A stretch of DNA of 64,000 bases from Plasmodium brasilianum (lineage: Eukaryota; Apicomplexa; Aconoidasida; Haemosporida; Plasmodiidae), in assembly GCF_023973825.1 (NCBI RefSeq), contig NC_090121.1, forward strand, positions 248,001-312,000, written 5' to 3'. Numbering within the stretch: the stretch's first letter is position 1; each line of letters begins with the position of its first letter. The notes beneath the pieces were generated by a model. It worked only from the letters and a program-made list of their open reading frames with translations. It did not search any database and had not been told where the DNA came from. A program made the position numbers and the translations under genes. Positions 35,301 to 44,805 of the stretch are shown here, in pieces.

Positions 35301-36071
35301 TGTTATGTAATCAATTTTTTTACTGTTATATGGTGTAATCATATCAGTTTCCTTCACATTTCGTTTTCTTATAATACCTTCCATTTCAGTATGTAAATTA
35401 AAAAAACTAACAGTGCTACTATTCTTATTATTACTACTAATATTGCTACATATCCTAGTTTTATTCTTTTTATCTCTCGTATATTCAATTAATCTATCTA
35501 CTATTGTCGTCTTACCATGATGGAAATGACCAGCTATACAAATATTTCTTATAAATTGTGTGTGTGGCATCAATTCAGACAAAAATTTAAAACTGAATGT
35601 ATTATTAGGCAAACTTGTCTCAACCAAATCAAAGTTCTTTCTATTTGCTTCAACATCTAACTTCTTTATAAAGCTTATTCTCTCTACATTTGCATTTATT
35701 TTATTAATCGTTGCTTCTTCAATATCTTGGGCATCTTCTTCTTCTACAAACACTTCCACACCATCATATACCTTTTGTAATTCGTCTATATTTGCACTAA
35801 ATGCTCCGTTATTTCCTTTCTCTTTCAATTCTTCCTCCTCTTCCTCGTCTGTGTATTTTCCCCCGTTATCTACTTTGTCATCATCATCCTCGTCGACATC
35901 CTCATCGTTATCCTCATCGTCACCCTCATCGTCATCTCCCTTTCGTCCATATTCATCATTTACGTCCTCCTCTTCATCGTCTTGGTCATCCTCTGAGTAG
36001 TCCTCATCACTGTCAATATTTCCCCCTATGTAATTTCCGAACTCGTCATACAGATTATTTTTTGATTCCAT
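32400..36071 (-). CDS. SNU114: U5 snRNP GTPase SNU114 / EFTUD2 (116 kDa)
   Basis: This single-exon gene encodes 1,223 residues, assuming the start at [15 protein letters not shown], which matches the human EFTUD2 start ([11 protein letters not shown]). An in-frame Met ten codons upstream is possible. SNU114 is an EF-2-like GTPase of the U5 snRNP that controls U4/U6 unwinding by Brr2 and spliceosome disassembly. The order is: acidic N-terminus with Asp/Glu runs (10-90); G1 [11 protein letters not shown] (about 180); switch-type [10 protein letters not shown]; G3 [12 protein letters not shown]; G4-like [14 protein letters not shown]; domain II and III motifs [15 protein letters not shown] and [20 protein letters not shown]; domain IV/V motifs [28 protein letters not shown] and [20 protein letters not shown]; and the C-terminus [20 protein letters not shown]. 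A polar insert of about 90 residues (near 900-985) is absent from the human protein. G4 has Cys where NKxD has Lys. Confidence 0.95.
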   Translation of the reverse strand: [1223 protein letters not shown]

Positions 36072-38637
36072 AAGAACAATCCCTCTCTTTTGTTTTATCA
36101 ATATAAAGTGGGATATAATTCTTCACAAAATCGGACACCATAAAATGGTCTCCTATATGGTATATTTTCGTAAGTTTTTCTTATTTTTTCTAAGCAACTT
36201 AAATATTTTACGTTAACAAAAAAAAAAAAAAAAAAAAGGGTAATTTCGTTTCTCAGTGGGGTTTGTAATGCTCAACAAATTTTTACATTCGCCTTGCAAC
36301 AAACCTCAGCATTGTTCGATCGTTCCCTCTATATTACAGTTTTCCATGTATTATCTATGTACCGTTACGCGTGAATATATGCGTACAGATAGGTGTTAAC
36401 ATCTATATATTAATGCATATGTACATGTATATACATATATATATATATATGGATATATACAAATACATACATATATACATTTATACGTACTAATATACAA
36501 ACATATAAATCAGTTTCAGTTTATTTTATCCCCTTCTTTTTCAACATAGTTCCATTATTTTATGGATAGATCGTTCTCCCCAGTTAATTTTTATTTGCTG
36601 CTCTATGTTTTCCTTATTTTTCTATATCTGTTCGATAATATTTTGGGCTATTTTTACAAATAGAATTGATACATTTTAAAAATCTCTTTTTCAATTTTGC
36701 CTTAACTCAAATTTTTTTTCCAAATGTGGGTAAAATAATTTGGATCAATTCGGATTAATTCATTTTAACTTAGTTTAAATCAGTATAATTCGGTTCATTT
36801 TAATTTAAATTACTTAAATTAAAATGAATTTTTTTTTTTTTTTTTTTTTTTTTACTGTTGTAAAATACGATTATTTCAAAATGTTAATTTATGGAGAACT
36901 TCAATTTAAAGAGATTGAAACTTTTTGCTGTTTTTTCTTTATTTTAGCCTATTTATTATATAATATATGTACACTTGTCGCTCTACCCCTCCGTATAATC
37001 TTTATTTCCCCTTATTCTTTCATACAAAGGTATATATATATATACATACTGCAGTACGTACGTACTTACGTTCCTATCACGTTAAGCGGAACGTTAAAAT
37101 TTTTGAGGAACAAAAGTAAACCGCATGTTCTTACGCTTAGCGACTTAAAAAAAAAAATATTTAAAAATTTTTTTTTTAATTTTTTTTATAACTCCTGTTT
37201 TTCAAAGAGTATGTTTTTACAAAAAAGGTTTCTAATAAATATATACTAAGAACATCAAAAGAAAAGAAATAAACAGAAAAAATTATGACCAGTTCTTCCT
37301 TATATGTAATATATTATGATATCTCTGGAAATGTTTTCAAATTTCTCATAAGAGTATTTTTCATTTTCTATATATCTTCCCATGTTCAAATATGCCCATT
37401 TGTGTAAACGTAGAAATCTAACAAAACTGATAAGCCTCATTAAATATTGTTAAGAATGTAAGAATAACAATATGCATATGTCATCTATGTCCCAACGATT
37501 GACTATACATTTTCCGTATAACTGTTTGTGAACTTCAATGTTGGATAATTTCCTATTACATCAGTAATAGTTCTTATAAGCACATGAGCATGTACCTACG
37601 TATATGTGTGCATATACATACATACATACATATATAAATATATATATATGCGATTGCGTTTGATGATCTGCAAAAAGGAGAAATTATTAATCGTCAGAGA
37701 ATTACTAGTTCCGTTTAAATGGTGTTGAAAAACTCCTTAATTTCCCCACTGGTTACTATGAAACGAAATTTGCTAAATAAAAAAAAAAAAAAAATTTAAT
37801 CAATATGAGGTGTCTATAAAAATATGATAAACGATTTTTTCAACTTATAAAATTCCAGCTTTTATTTTATTCTGTATTTATTTCTGTTTTCTTATTTTCC
37901 GTCTTATGTAGAAAGTTCAAAATTCGAAAGGGCTTTTGCCGTATCCATTTTTCTAGCTTAATGGCAATTCATGTCAAATGAATAATTTTAAATGCACCAT
38001 ATTACAAACAATACTATGCTGCTATGCTGCTGGGATGTATATATACTCACATAAGCATACATATAACTTCGTATAAATAGGCTTATGCATAAGAAAATAT
38101 TTTTATAGCACTAAAAGTAGTATTTTCTAAAAAAAGAAGAGCAATAATTCCGCTCTAAATACATTTATGCAAAATGATTAACGAAAAACATATGGCCTTA
38201 AAAAAGAAAGAGAGAAGAAAAAAAAAGAAAAAACTAGAAAACAAATTATATGTTTTTTCCAGACAAATAGCAGGCAAGATAACAAGACTATGCGTGCTAA
38301 TTAACAGGTCACAAAAAAAATAAAAATAAATGGAAGAAGCAAAATATAGACAAAGCAACAATAACAATAAATATAAAAATAAATGTAAATATAACAATGT
38401 TAATGAGATAACTAAGAAATAAGGAGAAATTTTTAAAGGAAAAGAAAAAAAAAAAATAAAAAAAAAAATAATCATGCAAGCCATCTAACAGAATACGAGA
38501 TATACCAAATCATTTTAAACCTTTTTATCGTTTTTACTGCAAAAAAAAATAAAGATATTGTATATACATATATATACACATATACGTATATATGTATACG
38601 TATATGTCTATATTTATATACTCGTGGCGCATTCAAA
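36072..38637. promoter_or_regulatory. Divergent intergenic region between SNU114 and the CCDC103-like gene
   Basis: This 2.6-kb spacer has both flanking genes transcribed outward, so it contains two promoters. It has a 22-nt T run at 36832-36853, (TA)n tracts and direct repeats of TCATTTTAATTTAAATT type near 36750-36820. No coding exon or specific factor site was recognised. Confidence 0.45.
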
Positions 38638-39718
38638 ATGATTCCAAGTAATGATAGTGCACTCATCAACATAAAGAAGATGAGGAACGACTTTGTAAGA
38701 AGCATTGTGAAAGATGAAGAATACAAAAAAAAAGATGACAAAAAAAAAGAAATAGTAAAATCTTGCAAAAGTTATAAAGATTTCTGCAATATTGTAAGTT
38801 GTGTAAGTATGAAACCGGTTAGAAAATATGAAGAAAAGGTTACATACGAAGATTATGTAAACTTTAACTTTTCTTCACATAATTCTAAAATAGAAAGCAC
38901 CAAAAAAAAAAATAGAAAAAACTATAATTTTTTCGTAAGTAGACAGTTCAAACTTAATAACCAAATGGACGAATTTTCTCCTTTGAATTATGAAAGATAC
39001 AAAACCCGCAGGGAAATAGAGCAGTTTCTGTACAATACGCAACCTTCTCCATGCATATCTACATATACATATATACATATGTTTATTTTTTACTATTTTC
39101 CTCGATCTTATATGTGCTCATATACGCATACACTGCACGGTATTCCTTTCCCGTTCCTTCCCTTTGACTTCTGACAACATATGTTTCCTATTCCAAACAT
39201 GTTTGTTTTTTAATATTCATTTTTAAGAAGCCGATTTTTTTCAAACGTTCCCATCTCTTTTTCCATAATATTTTAGATATATCCTGAACGACCATAAAGA
39301 TAATTATGATAAATTCATAAAGGACCATTATAATTGTGATGATATGAAGGATATCATAAGTTTCATTAAAAATAAATGGGAACTACTGTTCGATAGTGAT
39401 CCAGCACTGGCAGGAGATGATCGAGCAGAAAACCATGAAACAAGAGAGGAAAACAACCAACTAAACGATGAAAATTGTCAAGCAAACAGTGAAGAGCAAA
39501 ATTTCAAAATATTAAATTTGGTCAACTTTCTCTTTTGGCTTTGTAAGCGCTGGTGCTGCCAAAATTTCTCAGCGTACTTTACACAAGACGAATTAGCTGA
39601 TATCAACGCAAATGTTCATACTATAACTCAAAGATTAGAAAATGTAAATTGTGTCAACAACTATAAGGATAATAAAATAATTGAGATGATCAATTATATC
39701 AAAAAAAACAATTTCTAA
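38638..39718 (+). CDS. CCDC103: CCDC103/DNAAF19-like dynein arm attachment factor
   Basis: Two exons, 38638-39029 and 39277-39718, give 277 residues. The donor is GTACAA after QF-CT and the acceptor is ATATTTTAG; the split Leu codon (CT|A) keeps frame and yields REIEQFLYILNDHKDNYDKF. The N-terminal helix INIKKMRNDFVRSIVKDEEY with KSYKDFCNIVSCVSMKPVRK matches CCDC103 (INFKALEKEL..., ADEKYKRENA, YEEFRGIVLASHLKPL) in order and spacing. The C-terminal part (ILNLVNFLFWLCKRWCCQNF, then SAYFTQDELADINANVHTIT) corresponds to the CCDC103 helical domain. Known role: CCDC103 is needed to attach outer dynein arms to axonemal microtubules. In Plasmodium the only axoneme is that of the male gamete, so expression in male gametocytes is expected (inference). 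Without the splice the first ORF runs into intron sequence with no sense-like composition. Confidence 0.78.
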
Positions 39719-40206
39719 ATAAGAAAAAAAAAAAACAAAAAAAACGAAAAAAATTGGCACACAACACATGTTGCATTTCACATAATCTAATTAATGAAAA
39801 GTATTACAATATTAATCACACCCTATATAATGTTATATCACCAATTTTTTTTTTTTTTTTTTGGTTTCAATTATAAATAACGGACGAGTGTAAATAATTT
39901 ACCCCACACTTCTAAAATTTAATTAATGACCTTATATATAAAATCAGCACGATTAACTTTATCTTAATGATTTTTAAAAGTTTGTTTAAAAGATTTTACT
40001 TACACGATATACATTTAAAAATATATATTTAATAATACTGCGTTTTTCCATGCATTTTTTATATTAATATAAGTTTATTGTGCGTATTTTTATTTTTTTT
40101 TTTTTATTTTAATCTTTCTCAATACGTGATAAAAAAAAAAAAAAAAAATTATATATATATATATATATATACATAGGAAGAAAAAAAAAAAAAGGAACAG
40201 GTACTC
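39719..40206. other. Convergent intergenic region
   Basis: This region lies between the 3' ends of the CCDC103-like gene (+) and RPL13 (-). It is very AT-rich with A-runs, T-runs and (TA)n and should hold both 3' UTRs. Nothing else was seen. Confidence 0.6.
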
Positions 40207-40934
40207 TTACGCATAGCCAAAATTTTCTAAAACTTTTCGTTGTTCTGGATTAATTAAATTTAATGCCTCAGTTTTTAATTCTTTTTTTTCATTCAACTTT
40301 TTAACTTCCTTTTTATAATAATTTTTCGTAACTTTTTTCCTTAGCTTTTCATTTTTTTTAACAAGTTCATCATAATTCCAACCAACTCTTGAACTCAGAG
40401 TGCCAAGTCTACAATATCTTCTATTCTTTTTCAATCTGAATGCTCGTAAGGCACTGGGTAAAACATATTTCTTTTTTTTATCATATGGATATGGCATACC
40501 AAGGAATACCTTTAATTTCTTCAAAGCAATTTTTCCTTTATACGTTTTGTGTGGTAACATACCTCTAACACATCTCCACAAAATCTTTGATGGTTCTCTC
40601 AAATGGAATGGTCCCTTTTTCGGGTTTGTGTTCGTTCTTAGTCTTAAAAATTCCTGATACTTAAGTCTATTCCTGTATAAACTACCTGATATGTTAATAT
40701 CTTCACACCTAACCGCAACTATTCGCTGACCATTCAATAATTCCTTTGCTATTATGGACGCGAGTCTACCTAACATATGTCCCTTACAGTCAATTACGTA
40801 AACCTGCGATGAGAGCAAATTAGATTGTAATGATTTTCAATAATTACACAAAAATGTAATCACTTCGGTGCACTTAATCGCAACAAATAGAGAGACATAT
40901 CACATATTTACCTAGGACTGGGCCTCACAAACAT
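40207..40934 (-). CDS. RPL13: 60S ribosomal protein L13/L13a (uL13)
   Basis: The main exon, 40207-40803, encodes 198 residues from VYVIDCKGHMLGRLASIIAK through CEDINISGSLYRNRLKY, GPFHLREPSKILWRCVRGML, PHKTYKGK and MPYPYDKKKKYVLPSALRAF to the C-terminus, a full match to eukaryotic uL13. The exon lacks its own ATG. A good acceptor (CTCATCGCAG) directly precedes GTT TAC GTA, so the start codon lies in an upstream exon. The best candidate is the micro-exon ATG TTT at 40929-40934, followed by GTGAGG and joining in phase 0 to give MFVYVIDCKG. Other short upstream exons cannot be excluded. uL13 is on the solvent side of the large subunit. The upstream spacer should carry the promoter. Confidence 0.93.
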
Positions 40935-41182
40935 GGAATAAATGTGTATATGTGAATACATATAAATAAATATACATATATATATATATACGTGTATAAA
41001 TATATGTATGTATATGCATGCATAAAGGCTGCTCCTCGCCCATACATAATTCCCTTCAAGAATAAACTTTCATTACCATAAATTGCTCACAACTCATCCA
41101 TACGTAACATATGTACAAACAAACACACAAATGCGTATACATACACATATATATATATATATATATATGTAAAAATATTCAA

Positions 41183-41298
41183 ACATACATACATATACAT
41201 ACATATACATACATACATATATACATATATACATACATATATACATACATATATACATACATATATACATACATATATACATACATACAAACATATAT
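41183..41298. repeat. ACATACATATAT microsatellite block
   Basis: Interleaved ACATACATATAC and ATACATACATAT units repeat about ten times over 115 nt. Artificial Tyr/Ile/His peptide repeats arise on both strands. Confidence 0.85.
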
Positions 41299-41623
41299 AC
41301 GTATGTACATATACTTCCATGAAATATTCAGTTTAATCGTTTACCTTCTTATACATTTTCTACACAAACACCAAGGTAAAAATAATTTAACTAAAGAAAT
41401 TTATAAAAAAATGCTTTTAAAACAAAGAAACTCTAACCCGGGTTCTGTTTTTCTCTAAAATGTAATAATTTAGCATACCAAAAAAAAAAAATAAAAATAA
41501 ATAAATAAATTAAAATTTAAAAAAAATTTGTACTACTACATTATTTATTTAAATACGACTGTTATTTTCCTGAGATAAAGCAGTAAAGAAAAATAAAATA
41601 AACTTATTGTGTAGATAATAAAA

Positions 41624-41626
<3 letters not shown>

Positions 41627-41677
<51 letters not shown>
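41627..41677. repeat. (TA)n, about 25 units
   Basis: Uninterrupted TA dinucleotide tract, the longest in the window. It probably varies in length between isolates. Confidence 0.9.
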
Positions 41678-41689
<12 letters not shown>

Positions 41690-42663
41690 AAACACGTTAA
41701 TAAACGTATTGTAAATTCCTAACAAAACTGTAAAAATGATACTTCGTGTTATCCACGAAATTTGAATTGTTAACGGTAATTTTTTATGCTATTATGTACA
41801 GCACTACTGGAAGGCTTTGCGCGTAAGGAATAGTGAAAAAAAAATATTGCATATATAAAAATATAAGTATTATATATACTACATAAGCCTGTACGCATAT
41901 ATATAATACATATATCATATATAATTCGTTTGCGTATACCTTGACTCCTCTTATCTAAAATAGAGAGCCCAAACGAAAATGATTGCTATACTAATTCAAC
42001 GGTAGCTTAACAGCAGAGCGGTTATAAAAAATGATTGTTCAAAAAATAAATTACAAACTTTGCTAAAATGATTTTTAAGGCATTCATCTGCATCTTATGT
42101 ATGAATTAATAATATCCATCTTTTTTTCCAATATTTATGAACACCTTTTTATTTCGAATATTTAGTTTAACACCCTCTTGTATGGAAATGAACAAATGTA
42201 CTACAAAATTGCACATAAAAGGAAAACGTACTTTTTATTTTTAAAACATATATATATATGTATATATATATTTGTTTATTATTTTTTTTACCCTTTTAAA
42301 ATTAGAACGAGAAATAAAAGAAAAAAGAAAGGCTTAATTTTTTTATATAACATTTTTATTCCTTACATTGTTATTGATTATAAATATATTAATACAGTAA
42401 ATGAAACAATGCTGGCTATCACCACTTAGCTCTCTTAAAATTGTTCTTCATCGCTAAAAAAAAATTGTCAAAAAGAGCTCATAACAGCACAGCACAAAGT
42501 AGGTAACTGTGCATGAATATACCTACATATTCATATGCATATTCGTAAATGTATTAAAATTCATATTTATATTCATGTATATATATTTATATGTATGCTT
42601 ACGTAGTTCTCCCCGTTTTGGGAAAATATAACTTTTTCAATTATTTATATAAAATATACATTT

Positions 42664-42937
42664 TCGTCAAATTATCGTTAAATTATCGTCAAATTATCGT
42701 TAAATTATCGTTAAATTATCGTTAAATTATCGTTAAATTATCGTTAAATTATCGTTAAATTATCGTTAAATTATCGTTAAATTATCGTCAAATTATCGTC
42801 AAGTTATCGTCAAGTTATCGTCAAGTTATCGTCAAATTATCGTCAAATTATCGTCAAGTTATCGTCAAATTATCGTCAAATTATCGTCAAATTATCGCCA
42901 AATTATCGTCAAGTTATCGTCAAATTATCGTTAAATT
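42664..42937. repeat. 11-nt minisatellite AAATTATCGTY, about 24 copies
   Basis: Perfectly spaced 11-nt units differ at only two positions: T or C after CGT, and A or G before TTATCG. T-type units cluster in the first half and C-type units in the second, which shows local homogenisation within the array. Confidence 0.95.
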
Positions 42938-43907
42938 TCAGTACGTATCATGAGAATTACACAAATTTAAAAATTAAACAACATTGTTGATATTGTTTCC
43001 GAGTTCGAGGTATAAATAAACATATGAACAACATATGAGAGAGTATACATACATGAACACAAACATATCTATTTAATTCCTTCCCATAGTTTTACTTGAT
43101 TATGTTAAAATATCTTAAAAGGTGTGCATTAGAAATAAGAGTGATGGGCATAATACTAGTATGTTTACGTAACCCAGCTTTAATTTTTCCTTTTTTCCTT
43201 TTTTCCTTTTTATCTTTAATAAAGATTATATCATTTAAAAATTTTCTAACCAATGAAAACTAACCAATCATGTATTTAACAGAGTTAAATGTAAAACAAT
43301 AAATAAAATAAAATAAAATAAAGCAGTTATGTGCTTTTTTGTATTCGTGTCCTACCGTTTAACTAGTACATACTTTTGTGTGGTATGTTACAGGTACGCA
43401 CATTAAAAAAAAGGAAAACACAAACATAAAAAAAAATTAAGACAAAATAGAAAAAGCAAAATAATAAAATAGTAATATTATATAATATAATATAAATTAT
43501 ATACATCAAATTACGAAAAAGTATGTACTGAAAAAAAGACATAAAAGGTAATGGGATTACCCCCCTCAAAAATTCTCAGAAGAGGACATCATTACACAGC
43601 CCTCACGTAGCTCTCTTTAGTTACTGTATATAATGGTGCAAATATAGGCACACCTATATGTGCATGTACGAAGCGCCATTAAAGCTTCATCTGTGTGCTT
43701 AATAAACATTCTGATATGTCTAATTTATAAATACTTGAAAGATAAAAACTTTTCTTAAGAATTCATAACAAAAAAGTATGCAATTCAGTTCCCATCCTTG
43801 AAATGTAATAATAATATATTATTTCAAAGTGTTACACTTCGACACAGTGTAGCATTAGTAGAATTAAAAAAGGTATTTGAAAAAATATATATAAATATAA
43901 ATTTAAA

Positions 43908-44006
43908 ATAAAATTAAAATAAAATAGAATAAATTAAAATAAAATAGAATAAATTAAAATAAAATAGAATAAATTAAAATAAAATAGAATAAAATAAAAT
44001 GGAATA
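43908..44006. repeat. 20-nt A-rich tandem repeat, about 4 copies
   Basis: Units of TTAAAATAAAATAGAATAAA repeat about four times and grade into AAAAT pentamers. Related AAAAT runs recur at 43300-43322 and 44065-44090. Confidence 0.85.
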
Positions 44007-44805
44007 AAATTAACGCATTCAAAATAGAAGGTACGTACTGTAGTGATAACAAAAAAAAAAAAAAATAAATAAAATAAAATAAAATAAAATACATAAAACA
44101 CGGTAAATTCATATGGTTCATTAAATGCATAAAACGCAGTAAATACATGTAATGCAAATTTTATATATAAAAAATAAAATTACAAATGCGTGAAAATTTT
44201 CTACACAAGTAATTTACAAGATAAAAATAAAAATTAACACAGCAAAAGAAATCATTTTAATAAGGTAAATATATTGGTCGTCTTATAAATAAAAAAAAAG
44301 AGTTTTAAGTGAACGATCAGTTAAAATATTAATAAAATATAAACAGAAAGTTCAAAGGAAATATGAACAATTAAATTAAAAAAATTAATAAGGATATTAT
44401 CGTAGTGAAATATGGACGTATTCTACATAATGCAGGCAAACATACTTGTGTAACACAATGGTGTTATCTGTTCAGAACCGGGTAGAAAGAATGGAAATAT
44501 AGGACCTTTATCTCAAAAAAAAGGTATATGTAAATATATATGTATATATAAGTATATGTATATGTATAAGTACATATGTATATATGTTTATATATGTGGA
44601 TGAGCGTATGTCGATATATGAAATGAATGCATATAGGATAAGAAGAAATCGGAGCAACACCATATATATAGAAGCCTAAAGTTAAAAGGGGAGTAACACA
44701 CAATGGCGACATTTTAACTGTACGAAGCAGATGAATAATGGTGTGTATATACTCACATACACACGTGTACATACACATATACACACATACCTGTGCATGC
44801 ATACC

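Larger units (their letters stand above)
40935..44805. other. 3.9-kb intergenic region rich in tandem repeats
   Basis: This region lies between the 3' end of the WDR7 gene and the 5' exon of RPL13, both on the minus strand. It contains the ACATACATATAT block, a long (TA)n, an 11-nt minisatellite and a 20-nt A-rich repeat, all listed separately. Beyond repeats I see no ORF with coding character and no RNA gene. Confidence 0.6.

Noticed and set aside
35560..36073. Ser- or His/Arg-rich plus-strand ORFs
   Set aside because: They are the antisense of the acidic N-terminus of SNU114.
36824..37249. 141-residue plus-strand ORF
   Set aside because: It begins in a T run, is Phe/Tyr-rich with TATA-derived Tyr/Ile runs, and sits in a divergent promoter region.
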